NCBI GenBank assembly: GCA_035533075.1
Contig: DATLUO010000194.1
Span: 62,001 to 126,000, forward strand
Reading direction: 5' to 3'
Origin: Pirellulales bacterium
Lineage (GTDB): Bacteria; Planctomycetota; Planctomycetia; Pirellulales; JAICIG01
DNA length: 64,000 bases
A program made the position numbers and the translations under genes. Shown here one piece after another: positions 16,238 to 25,764 of the stretch; positions within the stretch are counted from its first letter, which is position 1, and each line of letters starts with the position of its first letter. The notes below the pieces were generated by a model. The model searched no databases. It worked only from the letters and a program-made list of their open reading frames with translations, and was not told where the DNA came from.

Positions 16238-17557
16238 ATGAAAACGACGTTGCGTTTGGTTCTCGGCATGCTGCTGGGGGTCGTCTTGGGCGGTGGCCTC
16301 GTGACCGCCCATTTTACCGGGCGATTGACGCCACTCTATCACAAGCTCGGCTGGCATTCGTTGGCCGCCTCGACCGGGGCCGCCTCGCCAGAACACGCCG
16401 GCCCTAAGATGGGCGAGCAGGCCGATATGCCCGGCATGGAGATGTCGGGCGATGACGCCTCGGGCGGAGGCATGTCGGGCATGAACATGCCGGGCATGCC
16501 CGGTATGAGCATGCCAGGCACGGACCACTCGCAGCACAAGGCGGCGAAGGAGGCCGTGCCGGGCCATGTGATGGTCCAGTTCAGCGAGGCGCGGCAGCAA
16601 TTGATCGGCGTGAAGATCGGCCGCGTCGAGCGCGACCGGCTGCGGATGTCGGTGCGCGCCGTGGGCATCATCGAGCCCGACCAGACGCGGCTGAAACGGG
16701 TGCAGACGCGCATCAGCGGCTGGGTCACCAAGGTGTTCGTCAATTATGTCGGCCAGGACGTGAAACAAGACGATCCGCTCTTGGAGGTCTACAGTCCGAA
16801 CCTGCTCTCGACTCAGGAAGAATACCTGGTGGCCGTGGCGCAGGAGCCGCGCGTGCGCGGAGAGGGCGAGCCCCTGCTGGTGCGATCCGCGCGCCGTAGG
16901 TTGGAGCTGCTGGGCGTGCCCGCAGACGAAATCGAAAAGCTCGCCAAGACCAAAAAGCCCCGCGACACGCTGATGCTTCGCGCGCCGATCAACGGCGTCG
17001 TCTTGGAGCGCAACGTGCTGGAAGGCAACTATGTGGAGCCTTCCACCGACCTTTACCGCATCGCCGACCTGTCGGTGGTGTGGCTGCAGGCGAAGATCTA
17101 CGAATATGAATTGCCGCACATCGAGCTGGGGCAGCCGGTGACCGTCACGCTGCTGTCCGATTCGACCACCACGTTTCAAGGAAAGGTATCGTTCGTCGAA
17201 CCGATCGTGCAAGAGAAGACGCGCACCATCAAAGTTCGCGTGGAAATACCGAACGAAGACGAGCGTCTCAAGCCGGGTATGTACGCCGACCTGAAGATCG
17301 ACCACGACATGGGCCGGGGGCTGTTGATCCCGGATACGGCGGTGCTGCAGACGGGCGAGCGCGGCGTTGCCTTCCGGGCGTTGGAGGGCGGCTGGTTCGA
17401 GCCCGTGGAAGTCACGCTCGGCGGACGCTTCGGCCAGCGGCTTGAGGTGCGCTCGGGTTTGTCCGAGGGTGAGAAGATTCTGACGTCGGCCGTCTACTTG
17501 ATCGACTCCGAGTCGCAGATGCGGGCCTCGTCGGGTGGCGGGGGGCATCATCATTGA
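16238..17557 (+). CDS. CusB-like periplasmic adaptor with Met/His-rich linker
   Basis: The 439-residue adaptor has an N-terminal anchor (LVLGMLLGVVLGGGLVTAHF). About 60 residues rich in Met, His and Gly follow (e.g. GEQADMPGMEMSGDD, MPGMPGMSMPG). The adaptor core includes QTRISGWVTKVFVNYVGQDV, the coiled-coil hairpin with QEEYLVA, the lipoyl return strand TLMLRAPINGVVLERNVLEG, and beta-barrel strands. It ends in HHH. Such Met-rich segments bind Cu(I)/Ag(I), as in CusB and CusF. It overlaps the pump gene (TTGA), forming a cusBA unit. The outer-membrane partner is probably the TolC-like lipoprotein at 6181. Confidence 0.92.
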   Translation: MKTTLRLVLGMLLGVVLGGGLVTAHFTGRLTPLYHKLGWHSLAASTGAASPEHAGPKMGEQADMPGMEMSGDDASGGGMSGMNMPGMPGMSMPGTDHSQHKAAKEAVPGHVMVQFSEARQQLIGVKIGRVERDRLRMSVRAVGIIEPDQTRLKRVQTRISGWVTKVFVNYVGQDVKQDDPLLEVYSPNLLSTQEEYLVAVAQEPRVRGEGEPLLVRSARRRLELLGVPADEIEKLAKTKKPRDTLMLRAPINGVVLERNVLEGNYVEPSTDLYRIADLSVVWLQAKIYEYELPHIELGQPVTVTLLSDSTTTFQGKVSFVEPIVQEKTRTIKVRVEIPNEDERLKPGMYADLKIDHDMGRGLLIPDTAVLQTGERGVAFRALEGGWFEPVEVTLGGRFGQRLEVRSGLSEGEKILTSAVYLIDSESQMRASSGGGGHHH

Positions 17558-20500
17558 TCGAACGCATCATCGACTTTTCCGCCAGGAACAAGTTTCTGGT
17601 GATCGTGTTCACCGGCGTGGCCGTGGCCGCGGCGGTCCAGGCGATGCGTGCCATTCCGATGGACGCCATCCCCGACTTGTCGGATACGCAAGTCGTCGTT
17701 TTTTCCCGTTGGGACCGCAGCCCCGACATTATCGAAGACCAGGTGACCTATCCGATCGTCACGGCGCTGCTCGGCGCGCCGAAGATCAAGGCCATCCGCG
17801 GCTTCTCCGATTTTGGTTTCTCCTATGTCTACGTCATCTTTCAGGACGGCACCGATATCTATTGGGCCCGCAGCCGCACGTTGGAGTACCTGTCGAAGAT
17901 CCTGCCGTACTTGCCCGAAGGGGTGCGGACGGAAATGGGGCCCGACGCGACCAGCGTGGGCTGGGTCTATGAGTACGCCTTGGTCGATAAGACGGGGCAA
18001 AACGACCTGGCCGAGCTGCGCACCTACCAGGACTGGTATTTGCGCTATCAGCTTCAGGCGGTGCCGGGCGTGTCCGAAGTCGCCTCCGTCGGCGGCTTCC
18101 AGAAGCAGTACCAGGTCAACGTCGACCCCAACGCGATCTTGGCGTTCAACATTCCGCTGGCCACGGTGGTGCAGGCCATTCGCGATGGCAACAACGACAC
18201 CGGTGGCCGTCTGGTGGAGTTCAGCGGCGCCGAGTACATGGTGCGGGGCCGCGGCTACGCGCGGAGCGTCGGCGAGATCGAGAACATCGTCGTCGGCGTC
18301 GACTCGCAGGGCACGCCGGTGCTCGTCAAAAACCTGGGCACGGTCACGCTGGGGCCCGACATTCGCCGCGGCATCGTTGACCTCGACGGCGAGGGAGACA
18401 CCGTGGGCGGCGTCGTCGTCATGCGGGCAAACGAAAACGCCCTGAAAGTGATCGAGCGCGTCAAGGCCAAGCTCGAAGAGCTCAAGCCCTCGATGCCCAA
18501 GGGCGCCGAAGTCATTCCCACCTACGACCGTTCGGAGCTGATCGTTCATTCCATCGACACCCTGAAGGAAGAGCTGCTGATGGAAATCACCATCGTCAGC
18601 ATCGTGATCCTGGTGTTCTTGTGGCACATCCCTTCGGCCATTATCCCGATCTTGACCATTCCCGTCTCGGTCGTGCTGGCCTTCATTCCGATGTACTTTA
18701 TGGGTCTGACCTCGAACATCATGTCGCTGACCGGCATGGCCATTTCGATCGGCGTGCTCGTGGATGGGGCGATCGTGGAAGTCGAAAACGCCTACAAGCG
18801 GCTGGAGCAGTGGATCGAAAGGGGCCGGCAAGGCGACTTTCACGAAGTGCGGCTGCGGGCGTTGAAAGAGGTGGGGCCGTCCGTCTTCTTTTCGCTGCTG
18901 GTGATCGCCGTGGCGTTCATGCCGGTCTTTACGCTGGTCGACCAGGAAGGCCGGCTGTTCAAGCCGCTGGCCTACACCAAGAACCTGGCGATGGCGATTG
19001 CGGCGGTGCTGGCCGTCACGCTCGACCCGGCCATCCGCATGCTGTTCACGCGGATGGACCACTGGGAGTTCCGGCCGCGGTGGTTGGCCTGGCTGGCCAA
19101 CACGGCGCTGGTTGGTCGCTATTATCCCGAAGAGCGGCACCCGATCAGCCGCTGGCTGTTTTGGGCGTACGAGCCGGTCTGCAATTTCGCGCTGCGGCAC
19201 AAAGCCCTGACGATTCTGTCGGCCGTACTGCTGATGCTCACCACCGTGCCCGTCTATTTCCAGCTCGGCTCGGAGTTCATGCCGCCGTTGTACGAGGGCG
19301 ACCTGCTCTACATGCCCGTCACCCTGCCGGGCATCTCGGTCACCGAAGCGCAGGAACTGATGCAGACGATGGACCAGATTTTGATGGACACGCCGGAGGT
19401 CGAGCGGGTGTTCGGCAAGGCGGGGCGGTTCGGCACGTCGCTCGACCCCGCCCCCTTTTCGATGATGGAGACCACCATCGTGCTCAAGCCGACCTCCGAG
19501 TGGCGGAAAGTCGATCGCTGGTACTCGAACTGGCCGGAGTGGCTGCAAGTGCCGCTGCGGCATCTCTGGAACGACCGGATCACGCCCGACCAGTTGGAGG
19601 CCGAGCTGGACGAGAAGATGCAGTTCCCGGGGATCAGCAACGCCTGGACGATGCCGATCAAGGCCCGCGTCGACATGCTCTCCACCGGCGTGCGCACGCC
19701 CATCGGCATCAAGATCATGGGCGGCGACTTGAACGAGATCCAGCGTCTGGGAGAGCATCTGGAGATGATCCTGAAGCCCATCCGCGGCACGCGCAGCGTC
19801 TTCGCCGAGCGGACCGGCGGCGGCTATTTTGTCGATTTCGTGCTCAAGCGCGAGGCGCTCGCCCGCTACGGCCTGACGATCAAGGAAGCGGAGATGGTGA
19901 TCGTTGCGGCGGTGGGCGGCGAGGCTATCACCACCACGATCGAAGGCCGCGAACGGTACAGCGTCAACGTGCGTTATGCCCGCGAGCTGCGCGACAATGT
20001 CGACAAGCTGCGTTATGTGCTGGTGCCGACAACGACCGGCGCGCACATCCCGCTGGCCGAGCTGGCGGACATCGAGCTGGTGGCCGGCCCGGCCATGATC
20101 CGCGATGAGAACGCCCTGCTCACCGGTTATGTGTACGTCGATCTGGCCGACCGCGACGTGGGCGGCTATGTCAAAGAAGCCAAACAGGCGGTGGAGGAGC
20201 AACTTCAGCTTCCCACCGGCTATACGCTGGCTTGGAGCGGGCAATACGAGAACATGATCCGCGTGGAGGAGCGGCTCAAAACGGTGGTGCCGCTCACGCT
20301 GTTTCTGATCTTCGTGCTGCTTTACATGAATACGAAGTCAACCGTCAAGGCGCTGATCGTCATGCTGGCGGTGCCGTTCTCGCTCGTGGGCGCCGTCTGG
20401 TATCTCTGGCTGCTGGGGTATCACATGTCGATCGCCGTTTGGGTGGGCATGATCGCGTTGATGGGACTCGATGCGGAGACGGGCGTGTTCATGCTGTTGT

Positions 20501-20844
20501 TCCTCGACTTGTCGTACTACGACGCCGTGCGACAAGGGAAGATGCGGACCTACGAGGATCTTCGCGCGGCGATCATTCACGGGGCGGTGAAGCGTGTGCG
20601 GCCCAAAATGATGACCGTCGCGGCGGCCATGATGGGCCTGCTGCCGATCATGTGGTCGCTGGGCACGGGGGCCGACATGATGAAGCGCATCGCCGCGCCG
20701 ATGATCGGCGGCCTGGTGACGAGTTTCGCGCTGGAGCTGTTGGTGTATCCCTGCATCTATGCCATCTGGAAATGGCGCTATGAAATGAAGCACGGCACGG
20801 TCGATGTGAGCGCGCTATCGCTGCCCGAGTTGCGCGGGCATTGA
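17554..20844 (+). CDS. cusA: CusA-family copper/silver RND efflux pump
   Basis: The 1096-residue RND pump starts at a TTG that overlaps the cusB stop. It has the N-terminal helix with the MDAIPDLSDTQV motif, the charged transmembrane motif GVLVDGAIVEVEN in the first half, and AMMGLLPIMWSLGTG in the second. The three methionine regions that form the CusA copper site in E. coli are conserved: EGDLLYMPVTLPGIS, FSMMETTIVLKP, and RVDMLSTG. This supports Cu(I)/Ag(I) as substrate. The length is slightly above E. coli CusA (1047). The long antisense open frames across it are codon-bias shadows. Confidence 0.94.
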   Translation: MIERIIDFSARNKFLVIVFTGVAVAAAVQAMRAIPMDAIPDLSDTQVVVFSRWDRSPDIIEDQVTYPIVTALLGAPKIKAIRGFSDFGFSYVYVIFQDGTDIYWARSRTLEYLSKILPYLPEGVRTEMGPDATSVGWVYEYALVDKTGQNDLAELRTYQDWYLRYQLQAVPGVSEVASVGGFQKQYQVNVDPNAILAFNIPLATVVQAIRDGNNDTGGRLVEFSGAEYMVRGRGYARSVGEIENIVVGVDSQGTPVLVKNLGTVTLGPDIRRGIVDLDGEGDTVGGVVVMRANENALKVIERVKAKLEELKPSMPKGAEVIPTYDRSELIVHSIDTLKEELLMEITIVSIVILVFLWHIPSAIIPILTIPVSVVLAFIPMYFMGLTSNIMSLTGMAISIGVLVDGAIVEVENAYKRLEQWIERGRQGDFHEVRLRALKEVGPSVFFSLLVIAVAFMPVFTLVDQEGRLFKPLAYTKNLAMAIAAVLAVTLDPAIRMLFTRMDHWEFRPRWLAWLANTALVGRYYPEERHPISRWLFWAYEPVCNFALRHKALTILSAVLLMLTTVPVYFQLGSEFMPPLYEGDLLYMPVTLPGISVTEAQELMQTMDQILMDTPEVERVFGKAGRFGTSLDPAPFSMMETTIVLKPTSEWRKVDRWYSNWPEWLQVPLRHLWNDRITPDQLEAELDEKMQFPGISNAWTMPIKARVDMLSTGVRTPIGIKIMGGDLNEIQRLGEHLEMILKPIRGTRSVFAERTGGGYFVDFVLKREALARYGLTIKEAEMVIVAAVGGEAITTTIEGRERYSVNVRYARELRDNVDKLRYVLVPTTTGAHIPLAELADIELVAGPAMIRDENALLTGYVYVDLADRDVGGYVKEAKQAVEEQLQLPTGYTLAWSGQYENMIRVEERLKTVVPLTLFLIFVLLYMNTKSTVKALIVMLAVPFSLVGAVWYLWLLGYHMSIAVWVGMIALMGLDAETGVFMLLFLDLSYYDAVRQGKMRTYEDLRAAIIHGAVKRVRPKMMTVAAAMMGLLPIMWSLGTGADMMKRIAAPMIGGLVTSFALELLVYPCIYAIWKWRYEMKHGTVDVSALSLPELRGH

Positions 20845-20964
20845 CCGGGGGCGGCCAATCACCAATCATCACGAGCTTGACTTAGAGGGCTGCGAAGGTA
20901 AAGTGAACGTGGCTACCCCGCTCTTGCATTTGTCGCTCAGGCGTTTGGTCGGAGAAAGGAGACG

Positions 20965-21372
20965 ATGGCGCGTCCCGGACGAATGCAGGTTGAGCCAGTC
21001 CGGCTTAAAGGAAGTGGTGCAACTGGGCGTGATTTTGTCGTGCCAGGCCGGTCGACTCCGGAGTTGTTCTCGGCTCGGCTTATGGACCGTAGCGATACAC
21101 TTGTCGTTACTTGGACAGCCAGCCTCGGCCGGCGAGCCCTTGTCAACCGGCTCGCGAAGGTTCAAGAGCTTGCTGGAGGCCCAGGTGGCTTTACGCGGAT
21201 CAGAGGCATGGCAAGCGATCGTCTTCAAGCACGCATTGGGCTAGGTCGGTTCAGCCCCCACGAGGCGGCATTGGAGCTTGCTCGAACGCTCGGAGGACAG
21301 TGGCGCGTTGATGTAATGCGTCGGCCCCAAAGCACGACTTGGGACATCGTCGCGACTCGATTTGGAGATTAG
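20965..21372 (+). CDS. Unknown protein, first of a second small gene pair
   Basis: The 135-residue basic protein (MARPGRMQVEPVRLKGSGAT ... LFSARLMDRSDTLVVTWTAS ... GRFSPHEAALELARTLGG) has a strong AAAGGAGACG ribosome site. No family is recognised. The next gene starts 2 bases after its stop. The order (basic first product, acidic second product) mirrors the pair at 14319-14862, so a toxin and immunity-like relation is possible but not shown. Confidence 0.5.
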   Translation: MARPGRMQVEPVRLKGSGATGRDFVVPGRSTPELFSARLMDRSDTLVVTWTASLGRRALVNRLAKVQELAGGPGGFTRIRGMASDRLQARIGLGRFSPHEAALELARTLGGQWRVDVMRRPQSTTWDIVATRFGD

Positions 21373-21374
21373 TC

Positions 21375-21824
21375 ATGCTGGATACCACCGAAAACCGTTA
21401 CTGGCCGTTCGATGTTTTGTCCCCCGAACAGCGGTCGGAGGACGACCGGCGAGTGATTCACTTCCTTGAAACGGCATTTCAGGCAGGGTACAAGCCCTAC
21501 ATGTTCGCTTCCGAGAGTTTTGGGGCCACCAGTGAGGGCCGGGCCGCGGAGATTATCTATCGTGGCTGTCGCGGAAAACATTGGGAACTGTTTCTGGTAC
21601 ACGGTGAAGAGTTGGTCCTCTCGGCCCATCTTGATGACTTCGGTTCTGCTGCTGAGTCACTGCTGCGCTGGCTTGGTGGCGACGACGGGGCGGAAATCGT
21701 CGAGCTTATTCGAGGCCATCTCTTTAGCACAGAGGCCGCTCCCTCCGGATTTGTACTGCACGGTCGAAACGCGGCGGTCGACGCGATCGCTTTGCCGACG
21801 GCTCAGCTGCGCGGGCATGCGTAA
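21375..21824 (+). CDS. Unknown acidic protein, second of a second small gene pair
   Basis: The 149-residue soluble acidic protein begins MLDTTENRYWPFDVLSPEQR and contains FESFGATSEGR-like and HLDDFGSAAESLLRWLGGDD segments. It is coupled to the gene before it. The composition (low pI, single domain) is like many immunity proteins; no motif decides the matter. Confidence 0.5.
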   Translation: MLDTTENRYWPFDVLSPEQRSEDDRRVIHFLETAFQAGYKPYMFASESFGATSEGRAAEIIYRGCRGKHWELFLVHGEELVLSAHLDDFGSAAESLLRWLGGDDGAEIVELIRGHLFSTEAAPSGFVLHGRNAAVDAIALPTAQLRGHA

Positions 21825-21948
21825 CTTGCGTGGCATGCCACGAAAGACAACGGCTTCTTGATTCTCGGTATGCTAGCGTCCGCGAAACGTTCGGCGTATG
21901 ATGATCGCTTTGCGGACCGCCCAGGCACAAACTTCAAAGGTGATTCCT

Positions 21949-23046
21949 GTGATTCACACGCATTCGACGAGCGCGCTGGTGCTCTTCAGTCTTTTCGTCC
22001 CCTCGCTTTCGCCGGCGAATGCCGCCGAACGCGCGATGAAGGTCGCTACGGTAGACGTACCGCACGGGGGCAAAGCCGTGGCCGCCAAAACCGACGCAAA
22101 CGGTGTCATTCATCTGCTGTACGATTCGCCGGATGGTCCGCAGTATGTTCGCTCCACCGACGACGGCCAGACATTTAGCCATGCGACTGCGGTTGTCGAC
22201 CGCGAATCACGCAAGCCGGGATTGGAGTTCAGTGCTTGGGATATGGCGGTGGCGCCGGACGGCGCCGTCCACGTGGCGCTTGGCACGAATGCGTGGAAGT
22301 TGAAATCGCCCCAGGAACAATGGGGATATTATTATGCTCGTCTCGATTCCGGCGCGAAGGCGTTCTCGCCCCTGCGGAACATCAATCGCAAGCCGAGCGA
22401 GGGCTATTCTCTGGCGGCCGACGGTCACGGCAACGTGACCGCCTGTTGGCTCTCCGACAAGCTGTACGCCAACGTCTCCCACGACGGCGGAGCATCGTTC
22501 GGTTCGAACGTTGAAATCGATCCGAGCTTCAATCCCTGCAACTGTTGCACGACAAGCTGCGCCTACGGAGCCGACGGAAGGCTGGCTATCTTGTATCGCG
22601 AGGAGACGAACGACGACCGCGACATGTATCTCGTTCTGTGGGACCAGGACCGCAAGCAGGTGACGCGCACCCGCGTGGGCGGCACGTCATGGAAAGTCGA
22701 CGCTTGCCCGATGACGTACTATTCGGTCTCGGCAACGCCCTACGGTTTTTTAGCCGTTTGGCCGACTCGCGGTGAGATCTATTTCGCCCAACTCGACAAG
22801 GACGGATCAGCGCTCTCGGCGGAGGAGGTGAAGACGCCGGGCCTGTCGGGCATGCGCACGGGCGTGCTGGCCTTGAACGCCGCCGGCGGCAACACGCTCG
22901 TCGCCTGGAAAAAAGACGGTCAGTTGGGCTGGCAACTTTACGACAAGCAGGGCCGGCCGTCGGACCATGCCGCTTCGGCTGCCAGCGCGGGCACCGGTGC
23001 GGCAGGTGTGGTAAGCAAAGGCGGTCAATTCATTCTGTTCCGCTAG
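21949..23046 (+). CDS. Secreted sialidase/BNR-repeat-like protein
   Basis: The roughly 365-residue exported protein has beta-propeller-type repeats with BNR/Asp-box-like phrases (YVRSTDDGQTFS, NVSHDGGASFG). Between blades lies a Cys cluster, NPCNCCTTSC. Planctomycete proteins of this type are usually annotated exo-alpha-sialidase or hypothetical; catalytic residues of true sialidases were not identified. The GTG at 21949 was chosen because it has AAGG 8 bases upstream and begins a normal signal peptide (STSALVLFSLFVPSLSPANA); an ATG at 21898 in the same frame would add 17 residues. Confidence 0.7.
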   Translation: MIHTHSTSALVLFSLFVPSLSPANAAERAMKVATVDVPHGGKAVAAKTDANGVIHLLYDSPDGPQYVRSTDDGQTFSHATAVVDRESRKPGLEFSAWDMAVAPDGAVHVALGTNAWKLKSPQEQWGYYYARLDSGAKAFSPLRNINRKPSEGYSLAADGHGNVTACWLSDKLYANVSHDGGASFGSNVEIDPSFNPCNCCTTSCAYGADGRLAILYREETNDDRDMYLVLWDQDRKQVTRTRVGGTSWKVDACPMTYYSVSATPYGFLAVWPTRGEIYFAQLDKDGSALSAEEVKTPGLSGMRTGVLALNAAGGNTLVAWKKDGQLGWQLYDKQGRPSDHAASAASAGTGAAGVVSKGGQFILFR

Positions 23047-23047
23047 C

Positions 23048-25045
23048 TCATGGCAACATGTGCGGCCGCAGCAAGTTTCCGCCGCGCTGCGACAGAAGCT
23101 CATCGAGGATCGCCCGGTCCGTATAGCCTTTGTCGATCATCACGCCCAGCTCTTCGCGCGTGCGTTTCGCCAGACCGCATGGTTTGTCTTGACCGGCATC
23201 GCACGCGGCGAGCGTAAAGAAGTGCCCGGCACAACCGTCGTGCATGCCACAGGTGCAATAGACCGCCGACATCAGCCACTCCAGGCGGTCGGCTTTGTTT
23301 TGCGACTTGCCGAGACCAGGCGGCAAGTCTTCGTCACTCTCTGCCCGCGGGACAGTTGAACGCAGCTTCACGCGCTCGCCCACGGTCAAGGCTGCCATCG
23401 AAGAGGCATCGATCTCCAATAAAAGCTGGGTCCGCTCGCGCCACGGACGGACCTGTCGCACCACGGCCGGAGCATCGTCGGCTGCTCGGATCGTTACCTG
23501 TTCGCCGGCCTGAAGCGATCGCGCCCAGGGGAGCGCCTCGTGGTCGAGGATCAACTCGACTTGGCGGCGGTCCGGGTGCAAAAAGATCAGCGTGCCGGGC
23601 AGGCCCTCATCGGCCCAGCGTCGGCGGAGCAGCGCCTGTTGCGCAGCCCGTCGCTTCTTGAATGCCTCGTCGAACTCGGGCGGCGCATAAAACGCCTGCT
23701 GGCTTAACTCGTCGGCCAGGAGCGAGACCGCCACAAACCGCTTGGCGTCGTCCGTGTCGAACCAGACCCAGACCCGTTGGCCCTCGGCGAACTGGTCCAG
23801 CCGGCCCCACCAGCCATCGTGCCATATCTCTGCGTCGGGTCGGAGCGGCCATTGCTTGGGTTCTGTTTCGCCGTCGATGAGCAGCGTGACTCGCTCGCGC
23901 GGCACGTCCACGCCTTGCACCAGGGCAAAGCGCCGGGACGCGATGTCGAGATTGCCATGCGGTTTGGCCGTCTCGTGGCTTGAATCCTGGAACGGCTTGG
24001 AGTCGCCAGCGGCGACCTCTTGCCCGTAGATCGAGGTCTCCGGGTATTCGGCCGCCCAGGCGAACCATTTGACCTGGACGCTGTCCATTCCGATCAGCCG
24101 TGGCCCTCCTTCGACGGCCCGGCCGGTGATGTCCCAGTGCAAGCCAATGCGTTGATTGGTGAACGGCGCTTCCTTCAGCGTTTCATCGACGCGGAAGATC
24201 CAGCCGGCATCTCCTTGCAGGCCCGACGTGCCCCAGGGCTGATGATAGGCCGCCGCGGTCCGCGTCGGGCCATACCAGAACACGATGCGCGGCCGCCCGT
24301 CAGCCGTGTCATGAATCACGCCGGCCTTCTCCAAGGCGTCCAGCGGATAGGCCCTTGCCTGCTTGCCGTCCCAGACGCCCAGCACCATCGTGTCGGCCGG
24401 CAGACGCCCGTCCACAGGCGGCCGGCTCTTGCGTGAATCGCCATTCACCTGGCCGGGCAGGTCGACCGGTTGGTACTTGTCGTACATGAAGTAAGCGACG
24501 GACTGCGGATAGCGCTTTTGCCAGAAGCCCCAGTCGGTGACCAGCGTGGGTCTCGGTTCCAGCCGGTGCCCTTTCTTGGGACCGTCGAAGGCAACGCCGG
24601 TCAGGCAGGAATAAAGCGTGCCGTCCTGATCGCTCTTCATGACCATGACGCCTTTGCGCCAACCGTAGAAACGGAACGGACCGTCGTCGGGCGCGAAGCC
24701 CCGCGCGAAGCCCGCGTCGGGATCGTGGACGAAGATGCCCCAACTGTCGCTGAGCACTCGATAGGCGTTGAGGAAAAACCGGATCGGTATGACGCCGTCG
24801 TTGACGTAGTTGTCGGTTTGAACCTGCACCCAGCAGAGAACTCGGTCGTCATCGCGCAGAGCCGCCTGGCGGCGGTTTGCCTCCACGCGGCAATGAGAAC
24901 AGTTCGGATGGATCAGCGTCTCGAAAGCGTCCGGCCGGGCGATCACGTCGGGCGCCTGTGCCGGTTCGTCCGCCGGCGCCCATTCGCCAGTCGCGAGAAA
25001 GGTCCCTAGAAGCAAGGTCAGGACGAGCGAGTGGTTTAAGCGCAT
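23048..25045 (-). CDS. DUF3179 protein with CcmH-like C-terminal domain
   Basis: The 665-residue exported protein has a signal peptide (MRLNHSLVLTLLLGTFLATG). A heme-like or redox motif follows (HPNCSHCR), then the DUF3179 core with ADTMVLGVWDGKQARAYPLD, HDTADGRPRIVFWYGP and LTGVAF. The last roughly 75 residues differ: VYCTCGMHDGCAGHFFTLAA, then CGLAKRTREELGVMIDKGY and DRAILDELLSQRG. That resembles the CcmH/CycL cytochrome c maturation fold, where a Cys pair precedes a helix bundle (R-x-x-I-x-x-x-I-x-x-G). The C-terminal part may give thiol-redox activity. A CcmH-like domain on a DUF3179 protein is unusual as far as I know. Confidence 0.72.
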   Translation of the reverse strand: MRLNHSLVLTLLLGTFLATGEWAPADEPAQAPDVIARPDAFETLIHPNCSHCRVEANRRQAALRDDDRVLCWVQVQTDNYVNDGVIPIRFFLNAYRVLSDSWGIFVHDPDAGFARGFAPDDGPFRFYGWRKGVMVMKSDQDGTLYSCLTGVAFDGPKKGHRLEPRPTLVTDWGFWQKRYPQSVAYFMYDKYQPVDLPGQVNGDSRKSRPPVDGRLPADTMVLGVWDGKQARAYPLDALEKAGVIHDTADGRPRIVFWYGPTRTAAAYHQPWGTSGLQGDAGWIFRVDETLKEAPFTNQRIGLHWDITGRAVEGGPRLIGMDSVQVKWFAWAAEYPETSIYGQEVAAGDSKPFQDSSHETAKPHGNLDIASRRFALVQGVDVPRERVTLLIDGETEPKQWPLRPDAEIWHDGWWGRLDQFAEGQRVWVWFDTDDAKRFVAVSLLADELSQQAFYAPPEFDEAFKKRRAAQQALLRRRWADEGLPGTLIFLHPDRRQVELILDHEALPWARSLQAGEQVTIRAADDAPAVVRQVRPWRERTQLLLEIDASSMAALTVGERVKLRSTVPRAESDEDLPPGLGKSQNKADRLEWLMSAVYCTCGMHDGCAGHFFTLAACDAGQDKPCGLAKRTREELGVMIDKGYTDRAILDELLSQRGGNLLRPHMLP

Positions 25046-25200
25046 CGGCAGTCCTCCGCGAGATGGTTTCATTCGACATCGATCAGCTCGACATCGTGGA
25101 GTATAGTCGCAACCGCAACGCAAGCAAACCGGCCGGGCACGGATTGCTTCCAGGCCCGGCCGGTGCGGCGGTCGAGTAGTGTGGCGCCAGGGCGGCGCGT

Positions 25201-25764
25201 TTAGGGCGACTTGACGATCTTCGAGACGTCTTCCAAGAGCTTCGACACTTGGCCCTTGGTGAAATCGTCGGCGCCGTAGGCGCGGCTCGATTTCACCTCC
25301 ATGCCGCGATAGAAGAGAGCGGTCAGCCCGGCATCGGGATTCAGGCCGTAATTGGCCGGACCGTTTTCGAATTCGACGGGAACGACGACCGGGATGTTCT
25401 TGATCTTCCGATCTTCGACAAGCTTGGCTGCTTGAGCTTCCAGCTTGTCGCGGTCGTCGCCCAACAGATTGACGAAAGCCTTGAGCTTCTCGTCTTTGTG
25501 CTGTTCGATGATTTCATCCAGCTTCTTGACCAAACTGGCCAAGGCCGCGTCTGACTTTCTGGCGAAAATCATGACGACGGGGCTGCCGCCGTACTTTCAG
25601 CGATAGCACAACTCTCGGCCCACGGGCACGCCGTCGTTTTCGGCGCCCGCGCACTTGACAACCTGAAACGCTTCGACGAAATCGCCGACCTGCGGGCCGC
25701 TCTTGAGCGCACCCGCGGCCAGCGCCGCCGCAAGCAAGCCGACATAACTCACTGATTGCACCAT
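25201..25764 (-). CDS. Thioredoxin-like protein with C-Y-R-U motif, candidate selenoprotein (UGA at 25599-25597)
   Basis: Read through one in-frame UGA, the minus strand gives a 187-residue exported protein: MVQSVSYVGLLAAALAAGAL (signal peptide), PQVGDFVEAFQVVKCAG (peroxiredoxin/thioredoxin-like entry strand), GRELCYR-U-KYGGSPVVMIFAR, then a helical and strand region to KIVKSP. The UGA occupies the second cysteine of a CxxC motif, which makes CxxU at residues 53-56. The frame stays open and coding-like on both sides. The start has a GGAG site 6 bases upstream. Without readthrough the gene would be split into a 55-codon fragment and a 123-codon ORF that starts at an ATG inside the fold's strand. 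A redox role in the envelope is inferred. Confidence 0.72.
25574..25592 (-). promoter_or_regulatory. Possible SECIS-like stem-loop after the UGA
   Basis: On the minus strand, ACGGCGG (25592-25586) can pair with CCGTCGT (25580-25574) around a 5-base CAGCC loop, 11 bases after the UGA. The loop is closer to the UGA than the commonly cited 16-37 bases, and its G is third, so it is only a weak match. Confidence 0.3.

Noticed and set aside
17551-20244. 897-residue open frame antisense to cusA
   Set aside because: The sense strand encodes a complete CusA with conserved motifs. Long antisense frames are expected at this GC content and codon bias.
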